A stretch of DNA of 64,000 bases from the NCBI GenBank assembly GCA_024233005.1, contig JACKQE010000018.1, positions 1 to 64,000 of the forward strand, given 5' to 3'. How positions within the stretch are numbered: the stretch's first letter is position 1; each line of letters opens with the position of its first letter. This document shows, in pieces, positions 44,843 to 54,102 of the stretch. Origin of the DNA: Akkermansiaceae bacterium. Its GTDB lineage: Bacteria; Verrucomicrobiota; Verrucomicrobiia; Verrucomicrobiales; DEV007. Position numbers and translations under genes: made by a program. The notes beneath the pieces were generated by a model, which was not told the origin of the DNA, did no database searches, and worked only from the letters and a program-made list of their open reading frames with translations.

Positions 44843-44924
44843 TCACCCTGAATTTCCGTGTTCCCGTTCCCGTCCAAAGGAAAGGCCACGGAACCATCAA
44901 ACAAACCCCCACGACCAACCAGCC

Positions 44925-45392
44925 ATGAAACTGACCGCACTACTCTTCACCCTCCTCGGCATCGCCACCCTTTCCTCTGCGGAGGAAAAGCACAACCATG
45001 ATCACGCGGCCAAAGCGGGCCCCACCGGAGGACGCCTCATCACAGCGGTCGAACCGCACGTTGAATTTTTCGTGACCAAAGCGAAGAAGGTGGAAATCCG
45101 CTTCGTGGATGACGACAACAAAGTGGTGCTTCCCGTCGATCAAACCGTCAAAGTCACTCTCGGAGATCGCTCCAAGCCAACCAAGCTGACGTTCACGAAG
45201 GACGGCGACAAACTGGTTTCGGACCAGACGGTGCCAGAAGGCAATGAGCATCCCACCGTGGTCCAAATCAAAACCGACGCCAAAGCCAAAAGCATCACGG
45301 AAAAGTTCAACCTGAACCTCAGCAAATGCCCCACTTGTGAATTTGCCGAGTATGCCTGCATCTGCGAGCACGGTGAAGAGGAGAAAAACTGA
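44925..45392 (+). CDS. Small periplasmic His/Cys-containing protein of the efflux cluster
   Basis: ATG 44925 (MKLTALLFTLLGIATLSSA) gives a signal peptide and 155 residues. The mature N-terminus is KHNHDHAAKAGPTGGRL, a His-rich patch followed by a short beta-rich domain (about residues 40-135). The end is CPTCEFAEYACICEHGEEEKN (overlapping CxxC and CxC motifs). The arrangement suggests a periplasmic metal chaperone serving the RND pump, 82 bases downstream of it. I do not recognise the family with certainty. Confidence 0.65.
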   Translation: MKLTALLFTLLGIATLSSAEEKHNHDHAAKAGPTGGRLITAVEPHVEFFVTKAKKVEIRFVDDDNKVVLPVDQTVKVTLGDRSKPTKLTFTKDGDKLVSDQTVPEGNEHPTVVQIKTDAKAKSITEKFNLNLSKCPTCEFAEYACICEHGEEEKN

Positions 45393-45425
45393 CTCCCTTT
45401 ACCGGCTGCGCTTGCGGACCGAAAT

Positions 45426-46694
45426 TCACCCGTCAGGATGCTCCAACACGAGTGTCCTGTCGGGACTGATGACCCGGTAGTGAATCCCGGCCCAGCGGAT
45501 GGTCCGCGCTGCCAGAGCGGACCAGACAAAGAGGGAGTGCACTGCCATGAAGAAAGGTGTCCCCAAATGTTCCATCCACCGCGTCATGCGGAGGCGGTCC
45601 ACCACGAGGGGCGGGAACAGAGCCCGGATCACCTTCCACCGTGCCAGAGCCCGGAGCTGATCACACCCCAGGACGAATCCCATCGCAATTGCCGCCCCCC
45701 GGTTTCCGTGCCAGGACGCCCAGAGAGCGGTCAGGAAACCCACTGTGTATAGGGTGGTGGCGATCAGGGCGACTTTGAAAAAGAACGGCGCATAGTGCCT
45801 CACGATATAATACTGGCGTCGGCCGAATTCCAACGCCATCCTCCAGGAATAGTCGGTGTCGCTGGGAACGATGAGGCTCCGCAGACAGGCGATCCGCCGC
45901 CCGGAACGCCGGATGCATTTTCCGAGACGCAGATCATCCGTCAAACTTCCCTCCAACAGTGAAGGCACCGCGAGCGCATCGAAATCCTCCCTCGCGAGGG
46001 CCATGGATCCACCCCAAAGATTGTTCCAAGCTTCGCGCCCTCCAAGAGTGGCCACGCCCGCGTTGATGACACTGACCACGAGATTGGGGAGTGTCGCGCG
46101 GACCGGCACGAGCCAGCGGTAGGCTGTCGAGACCGGATGAGTCCCCAAATTCAATGGAGCCGTGAGGCGGGCCAACCAGTCCGGACCACACTGCATGTCC
46201 GCGTCCCCGAAAACTACCCGGCGATCCTCAGGCTCCAGCTCTTTGAGCGCCTCAATCTGGTTGTGGACCTTTTGGCCCCCTCCAAAGGTCGGTCCGGCAT
46301 AGATGAACTTCACCCCGCGCAATCCGGGGGAAAGCGTTTCCTTAGCTCTTCCGGGACCTCCGGGATGCCAGCCCCTGTCTCCAGGGGTCATGCCGAGAGC
46401 GTCCTCCAGCCAGGGCGCTACGGTCTCCCGTTCATTCTCCATGGTGACTAGAATCCGGTAATCCGCGTAACGTTGGTTCAACAGGATCCGGAAAAAGGCC
46501 GGGCCTTTCACTGGATCGAGCTTTTTCACCGGGATCACGACCACCGCGCGCTGCTGCCGGCCGGGATCCGCCCCCTCCCGCAAGAGTGCTTCCTGGGCGC
46601 GCATTTCCGGAAGAAATTGGCGGACGTTGCACCAAGTCAGGAGCGCCAAGAGCCCCCAACACAACCACAGAATCAGGAAAAATAATTCGATCAT
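45426..46694 (-). CDS. Ceramide-glucosyltransferase-like (GT21/HpnI-type) membrane glycosyltransferase
   Basis: The 422-residue protein has an N-terminal membrane helix (about residues 3-21), a GT-A domain and two or three C-terminal helices. GT21-type motifs are present in order: VVIPVKKLDP (about 51-60), VFGDADMQCGPDWL (DxD-like site, about 161-174), GSLTDDLRLGKCIRR (catalytic Asp region, about 248-262) and MALEFGRRQYYIVRHY (the Q/RxxRW-like region, about 283-298). Related enzymes glycosylate ceramides or, in hopanoid synthesis, make HpnI-type products. No hopanoid genes are nearby. The gene is convergent with the efflux cluster and divergent from the ABC genes. Confidence 0.75.
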   Translation of the reverse strand: MIELFFLILWLCWGLLALLTWCNVRQFLPEMRAQEALLREGADPGRQQRAVVVIPVKKLDPVKGPAFFRILLNQRYADYRILVTMENERETVAPWLEDALGMTPGDRGWHPGGPGRAKETLSPGLRGVKFIYAGPTFGGGQKVHNQIEALKELEPEDRRVVFGDADMQCGPDWLARLTAPLNLGTHPVSTAYRWLVPVRATLPNLVVSVINAGVATLGGREAWNNLWGGSMALAREDFDALAVPSLLEGSLTDDLRLGKCIRRSGRRIACLRSLIVPSDTDYSWRMALEFGRRQYYIVRHYAPFFFKVALIATTLYTVGFLTALWASWHGNRGAAIAMGFVLGCDQLRALARWKVIRALFPPLVVDRLRMTRWMEHLGTPFFMAVHSLFVWSALAARTIRWAGIHYRVISPDRTLVLEHPDG

Positions 46695-46789
46695 TCAGCT
46701 TTCCCCATTACAATGCTGGCTTCGTCCACCTGCAAGCGGCATGTGGATGGTAAATGCGTGCCTCAGTCCGCGCCACTGCCCGTCCTGCA

Positions 46790-47488
46790 ATGCCCGTCAT
46801 AGAAGCCAAAAACCTTCGCAAAGCCTACCATCTCGGTGACACCGAGGTCGCCGCGCTTCGGGGCGTGGACGTTGCGATTCATGAGCATGAATTTGTGGCC
46901 GTCTGGGGCCCCTCCGGCTCGGGTAAAACCACTTTGTGCAACATTCTCGGTCTCCTCGATTCCCCCAGCGAAGGTCAGGTGATCCTGAAGGGTAACCCCG
47001 CGGAGAACCTCGATGACGCGGCCAAAAGCACGCTTCGCAACCAAAGCATCGGGTTTGTCTTTCAGAGCTTCAATCTCATCCCTGTCCTCACCGCATTGGA
47101 AAATGTCATGCTGCCGCTGCAACTCCGGGGCACGCCCAAGTCAGAGGCCCGTAAAAAAGCCCTCGCCCTGCTCCATGAGGTCGATCTGGGCAACCACACG
47201 TCCCATCGCCCCCAAAAGCTTTCCGGTGGCCAGCAACAGCGGGTCGCGGTCGCCCGGGCCCTTGTCACGGATCCGGCCATCATCATCGCCGACGAGCCGA
47301 CCGCCAATCTGGACACCGAGAATGCCCACCGGATCATTGATCTGATGCGGCGCATCAACCGCTCCTGCGGGGCCGCGTTTATTTTCTCCACCCACGACAG
47401 CCGACTGCTGGACCGTGTCGACCGTCGCATCCAGCTCCGGGACGGAGAAATCATCGAGGACATCCGAGTCGCCGCACCAGCCGTCTGA
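46790..47488 (+). CDS. ABC transporter ATP-binding protein (LolD/MacB type)
   Basis: ATG 46790 (MPVIEAKNLRKAYHLGD) gives 232 residues, preferred over the upstream 46754 start. All ATPase motifs are intact: Walker A GPSGSGKTT (about residues 43-51), Q loop FQSFNLIP, signature LSGGQQQRVAVARAL (about 143-157), Walker B IIIADEPTANLD (about 163-174) and a switch His in FSTHDSRLL. The fold class serves lipoprotein release and MacB-like export. It precedes a single FtsX-type permease gene by 27 bases, so a homodimeric-permease exporter is likely. Confidence 0.93.
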   Translation: MPVIEAKNLRKAYHLGDTEVAALRGVDVAIHEHEFVAVWGPSGSGKTTLCNILGLLDSPSEGQVILKGNPAENLDDAAKSTLRNQSIGFVFQSFNLIPVLTALENVMLPLQLRGTPKSEARKKALALLHEVDLGNHTSHRPQKLSGGQQQRVAVARALVTDPAIIIADEPTANLDTENAHRIIDLMRRINRSCGAAFIFSTHDSRLLDRVDRRIQLRDGEIIEDIRVAAPAV

Positions 47489-47515
47489 AAAGTCGAGTCC
47501 CCGCCCCGCCGACGC

Positions 47516-48754
47516 ATGAACTGGTTAGATCTCGCCTCCCGAAACCTGCTCCGCAATGCCGGACGCAGTGTCACCACCATGGCGGCCGTGACGCTCGGCT
47601 ATGCCGCCGTGAACATCTTCGGGGGCTTCGCGGCCTACATGTTCCTCAGCATCCGGGACGCCTATATCCACAACCAGACCAATGGCCACGTCCAACTCTG
47701 GAAGGAAGGCTACAAGGACCATGGAGGATCCAATCCCAGCCAATACCTCATCCCGCCGGAATTGCAGCAACGGGTCCAGGATTTCGCCGCCAAAGACCCC
47801 CGGGTCGTCCTGGCCGCCGGCACGCTGGAGATCAGCGGCTCGATCGATGTCGACGGGGTGCCGACCTTTTTCATCGGACAGTCGATGAAGCCCTCCGACA
47901 GGGAACGCATCGACAGCGCCAGTTCCCAAAGCGACCACAAACCCGGCTATGAGGGCGACCGAATCACGGATGAGACTCCCGAAGGCATCGGGATCACCGA
48001 AGGCATGGCGCGCAACCTCCATCTGGAGAAAGGGTCCGGGGTGCTGCTGATGGCCCCCACCATCGAGAACCAGATGAACGCCGTCGACGCGACCGTTTTC
48101 CAGGTCATCGACATGCCGGCGGAGGCGCTCAACAACCGGTTTCTATACCTGCCGCTGGCCTTGGCGCAGAAACTCTACGAAACCGGGGGCGTCACCACGA
48201 TGCGGCTGCTGCTGAAGGATCTGAAAGACAGCGAAGCCGTGGTGGCGGATCTGAAGAAGGAACTCGATGGCGAGGGATTGGACATCCTCACCTGGGACCA
48301 GGCATCCCCGCTCTATCACCGCACCAAAAGCATGTTCGACATCATCTTCGGCATGGTCTTCTGCATCATTATCACCATTGTGTCGATGAGCGTTCTCAAC
48401 ACCATCGGAATGGCCGTCATCGAGCGCACCCGGGAAATTGGCACCCTGCGGGCCCTGGGCTTGAAACGCCCGGGAGTCATTGGCCTGTTCGCTCTCGAAA
48501 GCGGGCTCCTCGGCTTCATCGGGGCCACTCTGGGATTGATCATCACCGTCGGATTCTCCATGATGATTGCCTCCATCGAGCCGAAATGGGAACCCCCGAT
48601 GATCGCCCGCGCGGTGGTCTGGGAAATCCGGCTCGTTCCCGCTTACCTTCTCGGCAGCTTTGTTGTTCTGGTCCTGCTCACTTTCGCCGCCGCCATCCTT
48701 CCGGCCCGTCGGGCGGCCTGTGCCGGCATCGTCGATTCCCTGGGGCACAGCTAG
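47516..48754 (+). CDS. FtsX/MacB-type ABC permease
   Basis: The 412-residue protein begins with the MacB-like N-terminus (MNWLDLASRNLLRNAGRSV) and the first membrane helix (about residues 20-40). A large periplasmic domain follows (about 45-275), then three C-terminal helices (about 278-300, 325-350 and 375-398) with VIERTREIGTLRALGLKRPGVI between the second pair of helices, the coupling motif of this family. With the ATPase just upstream it forms a type VII ABC system; cargo may be lipoproteins, lipids or toxic compounds, which cannot be told apart here. Confidence 0.9.
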   Translation: MNWLDLASRNLLRNAGRSVTTMAAVTLGYAAVNIFGGFAAYMFLSIRDAYIHNQTNGHVQLWKEGYKDHGGSNPSQYLIPPELQQRVQDFAAKDPRVVLAAGTLEISGSIDVDGVPTFFIGQSMKPSDRERIDSASSQSDHKPGYEGDRITDETPEGIGITEGMARNLHLEKGSGVLLMAPTIENQMNAVDATVFQVIDMPAEALNNRFLYLPLALAQKLYETGGVTTMRLLLKDLKDSEAVVADLKKELDGEGLDILTWDQASPLYHRTKSMFDIIFGMVFCIIITIVSMSVLNTIGMAVIERTREIGTLRALGLKRPGVIGLFALESGLLGFIGATLGLIITVGFSMMIASIEPKWEPPMIARAVVWEIRLVPAYLLGSFVVLVLLTFAAAILPARRAACAGIVDSLGHS

Positions 48755-48787
48755 TGTCCACCTATGGGGAACACGTGAAAGACCACC

Positions 48788-50239
48788 ATGGCCGCTGAAA
48801 CCCATCACGCTTCGGTCGATCTTGGGCGGCGCAACGGTTCCCTGTTTGTCTGGTTCCGCATTTTCTTCAATTGCCGGTTCTACTATCCGGTCTACGCGGT
48901 CATGTTTCTTGATTTCGGGCTGACCTCCGAACAGTTTGCCTGGCTGAACACGGCATGGGCCGCCGCCATTGTGCTGCTGGAGGTACCCTCGGGCGCCTTG
49001 GCGGACCATTTTGGACGCCGCCCCCTCGTCCTCGCAGCCTCGTTTCTGATGCTGGTTGAAATGCTCGTGCTACTGGCCGTTCCGGCGGTGAATGCCTTGG
49101 ACCCACAATGGCAGCAACAACCAGGCGCCTTGAACCGTAGCTTGGCGCTGTTGTTCGGTGTGTTTCTCGTGAACCGGATCGTCAGCGGCGCGGCCGAAGC
49201 CGCCGCGAGCGGGGCCGATGAAGCCCTCGCCTATGATTCCTTCCCCCCCACAGAACGGCAGGAAGCCTGGACGGCTCTGACCGTGCGACTGATGCATTGG
49301 CAGTCAGTCGCCTTCATTTTCGTCACCCTCTCAGGGGCGGCCATGTATGACCCCGAAGTCTTCAACCGGGTGGCGGACTGGTTCCACAGCAACGCCACGT
49401 TCACCAAAGCCACGACGCTCAAATTGCCGATACTGGGGACACTCGTGATGAGTCTGGGAGCCATCATCTGTGCTCTGGCGATGCGTGAACCCGGGCCAGC
49501 GCCGGAAGCGGAGCTCACTTTCAAAGAATCCCTCCGCCGTAGCCACCGGTCCATCCTTTCCGCGGCCCGCTGGATTCCGACGGCTCCGGCAGCGTTCATG
49601 CTCCTGATCCTGGGGTTGTTTTTCGACAGCATCATCCGCCTTTACTACACGGTCGGATCTCTGTATCTCACTCTGTTGGGGTTCGCCGAACGCCACTTCG
49701 GCCTGGTCAGCGTCGCGGGATCTTTGGCCGGCATGTTTGCCGCCTGGCTGGGCAGCCGACTCATGCGCCACCGGTCACCCGGCTTCAATTTCCATTTCAT
49801 CGCGGTGCTGGTTTTCATCGGGCTCTTCAGCCTCGCCCACCCCTGGCACATTTATGGTGTGGTCTTCCTCCTGCCCCTTTGGCTGTCGATGAGACTTCTC
49901 CATTTCTTTCTGTCCAATTACTTGAACCGCGTCACCGACTCCGCCCACCGGGCCACCGTGCTTAGCTTCCGAGGCATGTCGATGAATCTCTTTTATGGCG
50001 CGGTCACCGTGCTTTACGGAATCCAGACCCATTATCTGGAAAAACGCTCGGGTCTGGACGAATCCACCTCGCCGGGAATCAGCGGAGCCGGGGAGAAGAT
50101 TTTCGGCGAAGCGGTCTCCTGGTGGTGGATCTACTTTGTGGCGGGTTTCCTCGTCCTGACCGGTTACCGGCGCTGGCGTTACGGTCGGGGAATGACCGCT
50201 CTTATTGCCGAAGGCGAGTCAGCCGTAAACAGAAACTGA
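48788..50239 (+). CDS. MFS transporter
   Basis: The 483-residue protein has about twelve hydrophobic helices and the MFS motif A in the loop after helix 2, GALADHFGRRPLVL (about residues 66-79). Helix 1 region FNCRFYYPVYAVMFLDFGLTS (overlapping motifs) and the acidic SGADEALAYDSFPPTERQ after helix 5 are typical of one drug/sugar-like MFS branch in which this loop is conserved. The substrate is unknown. It starts 33 bases after the ABC permease and overlaps the convergent U32 gene by 21 bases at the 3' ends. Confidence 0.88.
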   Translation: MAAETHHASVDLGRRNGSLFVWFRIFFNCRFYYPVYAVMFLDFGLTSEQFAWLNTAWAAAIVLLEVPSGALADHFGRRPLVLAASFLMLVEMLVLLAVPAVNALDPQWQQQPGALNRSLALLFGVFLVNRIVSGAAEAAASGADEALAYDSFPPTERQEAWTALTVRLMHWQSVAFIFVTLSGAAMYDPEVFNRVADWFHSNATFTKATTLKLPILGTLVMSLGAIICALAMREPGPAPEAELTFKESLRRSHRSILSAARWIPTAPAAFMLLILGLFFDSIIRLYYTVGSLYLTLLGFAERHFGLVSVAGSLAGMFAAWLGSRLMRHRSPGFNFHFIAVLVFIGLFSLAHPWHIYGVVFLLPLWLSMRLLHFFLSNYLNRVTDSAHRATVLSFRGMSMNLFYGAVTVLYGIQTHYLEKRSGLDESTSPGISGAGEKIFGEAVSWWWIYFVAGFLVLTGYRRWRYGRGMTALIAEGESAVNRN

Positions 50240-51784
50240 TTCCAGAATCGCGACCAAGGAGCGCCGCATCCGGTTCAACTCGCTGACCGGAAGCATCAGA
50301 CCGGGATCCAAACCTCCCACGTCTAGCGATCCCAGCGTGTACGGGGTGCCGCCGAGGCGGCCGAGTTGCTGCTCGAGAAATTCTGCCGTGAGGGGTCGCT
50401 TTTCCGCCTTCCCCAAGGCCATCGTTGACGTCACCTGTCCGCCCGAAACCGCATCCTCCAGTATTAGCAGTTCCCCTTCCCGGCCGGACACGCGCCACTG
50501 CAGGGGTTGCTTCACTTCCTCGACCCGGATTCGGGCCCAGGTGGACTGCAGCGAGCGATTCAGGGCCGGATCCGATGTTTTCCAAACTCGGTCCCCTTCG
50601 CGGATGCCCTCCCAGTTGATGCGACCGTGCTGGAATCCCAACCAGGTAAGCCCTTCGGCATACCACACTTCGTAGAGACTGCCGCCCTGCTCGAGTTCGG
50701 TGTCCCCTCCCGTGTCAAAAACCACGCCATCCCCCGGTTTCAGCGGCACTTCGCAGCGCAGTCCGACACAGCCACCCGCCATTGCCTCGACCGTGCCGAT
50801 GAAGGCCCCCCGTTTTTTGCCGTAACGCGCGGTCACCACCGAAGGATGATTGGTCCCGCGCAACCAGCCACTGCTGAGTCCTCGGGAAAAGGTCATTTCC
50901 AGCGTGTAAATATCCTCGGCATCCACCGCGGCAGCGGCCTCTCCACGAAGTTCCGCCCAAGCGGCATCGATCGCCTTCCGGTAAACGGCGGTGACTCCCG
51001 CCACATACTCCGGAGACTTGAGTCGGCCCTCGATTTTCAAGGTCGCGATGCCAGCCCGAATCAGCCCGGGCACTTCCGCGTGCCCCGCAAGATCATGTGG
51101 CGAGAGCAGATACCGCCGGTCCCCCAGGTCCCGGACCTCCCCGTTGACGATCATGGTGTAGGGCATCCGGCAGGCCTGGGCGCACTCCCCTCGGTTGGCG
51201 CTGCGCTGCCCCAGGGACTCACTCGTCAGGCATTGGCCGGAGTAAGCGACGCAGAGGGCTCCGTGAACAAACACCTCCAGCGGGGTGCTGCCTTCATCGG
51301 TGGCATGGAACCGTTCCATTTCGCGCAGGGACAACTCGCGCGCCAGCACCGCGCAATCCAAGGGGACCACGCTCTCCACGAACGCCAGAGCCTCCGGGGA
51401 AGTGATCGTCATCTGGGTCGAAGCATGCACCGCCAAAGTGGGCGAAACCCGCCGAGCCAGCCAAGCCAGACCAAGATCCTGCACGATCACCGCATCCACG
51501 CCGGACTGCTCCAGAGTGACCAGCATGGCGGCGGCATCCTGCAGCTCTCCCGTGAAAATGAGCGTGTTGAAGGTCACGTACCCCTTGACCCCGTGACTGT
51601 GGAGGAAGGCCATCAATTTGGGAAGATCCTCTGCCGTAAAATTCTCCGCCCGGAGCCGGGCATTGAACCGATCGAGTCCAAAATAAATGGCGTCCGCCCC
51701 ATTCGCGACAGCGGCACGGGCACACTCCCAATCACCCGCCGGGGCCAGCAATTCCGGTTTGCGCCATGTCGGAGAGTCCGTCAT
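50219..51784 (-). CDS. U32 family protein (RlhA/TrhP-like RNA hydroxylase)
   Basis: ATG 51784 (MTDSPTWRKPELLAPAGD) gives 521 residues. The U32 barrel is clear: ELLAPAGDWECARAAVANGADAIYFG (overlapping motifs, about residues 10-35), VHASTQMTI, and the Fe-S Cys cluster CVAYSGQC and RGECAQACRMPY (about 187-217). A shorter C-terminal extension follows. Characterised relatives (RlhA, TrhP) use prephenate-dependent chemistry to hydroxylate rRNA or tRNA, so RNA modification is the best guess rather than proteolysis. It begins 4 bases after the HAD-hydrolase gene ends, so the two are co-transcribed. Confidence 0.88.
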   Translation of the reverse strand: MTDSPTWRKPELLAPAGDWECARAAVANGADAIYFGLDRFNARLRAENFTAEDLPKLMAFLHSHGVKGYVTFNTLIFTGELQDAAAMLVTLEQSGVDAVIVQDLGLAWLARRVSPTLAVHASTQMTITSPEALAFVESVVPLDCAVLARELSLREMERFHATDEGSTPLEVFVHGALCVAYSGQCLTSESLGQRSANRGECAQACRMPYTMIVNGEVRDLGDRRYLLSPHDLAGHAEVPGLIRAGIATLKIEGRLKSPEYVAGVTAVYRKAIDAAWAELRGEAAAAVDAEDIYTLEMTFSRGLSSGWLRGTNHPSVVTARYGKKRGAFIGTVEAMAGGCVGLRCEVPLKPGDGVVFDTGGDTELEQGGSLYEVWYAEGLTWLGFQHGRINWEGIREGDRVWKTSDPALNRSLQSTWARIRVEEVKQPLQWRVSGREGELLILEDAVSGGQVTSTMALGKAEKRPLTAEFLEQQLGRLGGTPYTLGSLDVGGLDPGLMLPVSELNRMRRSLVAILESVSVYG

Positions 51785-51788
51785 GAAA

Positions 51789-52670
51789 TCAGGCGTGGCC
51801 GGGCGCGGCGACTTTTCCCTCCAACACCTCACGGCGACGACGCTCGACGATGCCTCCGGCGATATCGAGGATCATTTCCTCAAGGAGGAGACGCAGGTGA
51901 CTACCCGCGCGGTAGTCGGAGGGAGCGATGAATTTGATGCGGTCGGCGGGACCGGATAGTTGGTAGGCTTTGCGGAAGCTCGACCGGGTCTCATCCTCGG
52001 AATTGTAGACGGCGATGCCGTGGCCGCCGAACTTTTTCATCAGGGTGAAACAGGGCACATCGGTCGGTCCGTCGCCGACATAGATCATGTTGCGGAAAGG
52101 AATGGGACGCAACTCCTCGGGCATATGATCATTCACATCCTCATTGGGTTGCAGCATTCCCTTGTTGATGCGGAACAGATACTGGGTCTTGGCGGTATGA
52201 CTGATGACCCGCTTCGGAAACGCAATCCGGCCCGACTCATCCTCGGCAAATTCACAGCCGAAGACCTCGCGGATGTGGGGTCGGAGCGCGCTCCCGTCAA
52301 TCAAGGTCTTAATGCCCGAGGACACGATGTAATGTTCGATTCTGACCCCCATCGCCTGGTGCTCAGGGGACAGCACCGTGGCGAGTTCGTCGAACATTTC
52401 CGGGAGCCCCTTGTAAAAACGGAGCCCCACCCCGAGCTTCTGCAGATCGGCATTGGATGGCCGATCAAAGGCCAGGTAATCCAGCATCACCTTCAGGTAG
52501 GCCAACTCACTCTCGTAGCCGTCCCGGTCCACCAGTTCACGGCACCGCTTCCAAAATTCGGAGGCCTTGATGCCGAAGGTGGGGAAAATGACCTCGTCCT
52601 GCATGTAGGTCGGACTGAGGGTCTGATCATAGTCGTAAACAATGCCGATGATGTTTTGCGGGGCGCCCAT
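51789..52670 (-). CDS. HAD-superfamily phosphatase-like hydrolase
   Basis: ATG 52670 (MGAPQNIIGIVYDYDQTL) gives 293 residues; the ATG at 52685 would add five. Motif I is VYDYDQTLS (nucleophile Asp, about 11-19), motif II IVSSGIKTL (about 113-121), motif III Lys in the FPKRVIS region, and motif IV YVGDGPTDVPCFTLM (about 195-209). The large cap after motif I (about 25-95) is helical. The substrate is unknown; similar proteins are annotated simply as haloacid-dehalogenase-like hydrolases. It leads a two-gene unit with the U32 gene. Confidence 0.85.
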   Translation of the reverse strand: MGAPQNIIGIVYDYDQTLSPTYMQDEVIFPTFGIKASEFWKRCRELVDRDGYESELAYLKVMLDYLAFDRPSNADLQKLGVGLRFYKGLPEMFDELATVLSPEHQAMGVRIEHYIVSSGIKTLIDGSALRPHIREVFGCEFAEDESGRIAFPKRVISHTAKTQYLFRINKGMLQPNEDVNDHMPEELRPIPFRNMIYVGDGPTDVPCFTLMKKFGGHGIAVYNSEDETRSSFRKAYQLSGPADRIKFIAPSDYRAGSHLRLLLEEMILDIAGGIVERRRREVLEGKVAAPGHA

Positions 52671-52852
52671 GGGGAGAAAATGCAACGACGCATCTTCGCG
52701 GCAACCCTGGTGAAACGCAAGCGGGGGGAGTCGATTCCCTCGGCAGCGGAGATCCGCGCCGGGACCGGTGGTCTATCCGGTCTTGCCATCCCCGGGCGGC
52801 GGACGCAAGATGGTCGTGTTGGTCGCGCCCCCTTGTCTCTTTCTCAATCACC

Positions 52853-54010
52853 ATGAACTCCCCCTCCCCCCAACTTCCATTTGGACCAGGAGAGGCCTCC
52901 CCGTCTCCGCCGGGAATGAGGTGGCGGATCGCCTCCGGCGTCAATTGGCTGTTCGGTCTGGGCTCCCTCCTGCTCGCCTTGGCGATCCTGGCGGTCATTC
53001 CGGTGTTGAATTTTCTCAGCCTCGGCTATCTGCTTGAAGCCAGCCGAAAGGTCAGCCTGGCAGGTCGGCTGCGTGATGGCTTCGTCGGCATTCGCAAAGC
53101 CTCGGTTCTGGGCAGGATCGCACTCGGCACCTGGGCCTGCTTGGTGCCATCGCGTTTCCTCGCAGGACTCTGGGAAGACGCCCTCCTCATCGATCCCTCG
53201 GGACATTCCGGACGATGGGCGCGCGCGGCCATGGTGGTGACGTTGGTTCTGGGATTGCTGCATCTCGCTTGGGCAGTGATCCGTGGAGCCCGGCTCCGCC
53301 ATTTCCTCTGGCCGGCGCCGCTCCGATTCCTTGCCTGGATCCGGGAAACGGGAAAGTTCACCCGGTTGCGGGACACGACGCTGGATTATGTGGCCGGTCT
53401 GCGGTTGCCCTATTACTTCCTCCTGGGGTTGCAGGGCTTCCTCGGGGCCTTTCTCTGGATGGCGCTCCCGTTGGCCATCCTGATCGCCGCCTCCGGACTG
53501 CCCCCCAAGCCGGCCGGCGGACTTTCGCTCATTGGAGGCGGACTGCTCGCCCTGGTCATCATGCCATTGCCTTTCCTGCAAACCCATTTCGCCCGAGAAG
53601 GACGGTTCCGGGCCTTTTTTGAGTGGGGAGCGGTGCGCCACCGCTTCCGCCGGGCGCCGTTTGCCTTTTGGATCGCTCTGACGATGACCTTGGCTCTGGC
53701 CCTTCCTTTATACTTGTTTAAAGTGGAATTGACTCCGGAAGCCATCGCCTGGCTCCCCGGTCTGGTCTTCATCGTGCTTGGTTTTGTCGCGCGGCTTCTC
53801 GTGGGGTGGGCCTATGGACGATCCCTGCGCCGGGAAAAGCCGTCACCTTTCGTCTGGCGTTGGCTGAACCGGATTGCCTTGATCCCGATTCTGGCTGTCT
53901 ATGTTTTTGTGGTCTATTTGACCCAGTACATCTCCTGGAACGGCGCCCGGGGACTGCTGGAGCAGCACGCCTTCCTCGTTCCGGCCCTCAAGTTCGAACT
54001 CCGCCGCTGA
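52853..54010 (+). CDS. Polytopic membrane protein, unknown (DUF4013-like)
   Basis: ATG 52853 gives 385 residues with a proline-rich N-terminus and about seven to eight hydrophobic helices (near residues 33-55, 90-105, 122-140, 188-208, 225-243, 265-285, 300-318 and 340-357). The segment IPVLNFLSLGYLLEASRKV resembles the start of DUF4013-type membrane proteins, where it follows helix 1. No catalytic motif is visible. It is divergent from the HAD gene across 182 bases and is followed by glycosyltransferase genes on the same strand. Confidence 0.65.
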   Translation: MNSPSPQLPFGPGEASPSPPGMRWRIASGVNWLFGLGSLLLALAILAVIPVLNFLSLGYLLEASRKVSLAGRLRDGFVGIRKASVLGRIALGTWACLVPSRFLAGLWEDALLIDPSGHSGRWARAAMVVTLVLGLLHLAWAVIRGARLRHFLWPAPLRFLAWIRETGKFTRLRDTTLDYVAGLRLPYYFLLGLQGFLGAFLWMALPLAILIAASGLPPKPAGGLSLIGGGLLALVIMPLPFLQTHFAREGRFRAFFEWGAVRHRFRRAPFAFWIALTMTLALALPLYLFKVELTPEAIAWLPGLVFIVLGFVARLLVGWAYGRSLRREKPSPFVWRWLNRIALIPILAVYVFVVYLTQYISWNGARGLLEQHAFLVPALKFELRR

Positions 54011-54058
54011 TGACGCCCCGGACAGGGACCGGGGGATGCGGCGTGGGGTTTTTTGCGA

Positions 54059-54075
54059 ATTTCGAATTTCGAAAT
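54059..54075. promoter_or_regulatory. 17-base perfect palindrome upstream of the GT4 gene
   Basis: ATTTCGAA-T-TTCGAAAT is a perfect 8+1+8 inverted repeat in an AT-rich patch, ending 27 bases before the GTG start at 54103. It is placed like an operator or an AT-rich regulatory element; no adjacent regulator gene is seen, so this is tentative. Confidence 0.35.
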
Positions 54076-54102
54076 GCCAATTCCCCGCTAGGTTGGACGC
54101 CC

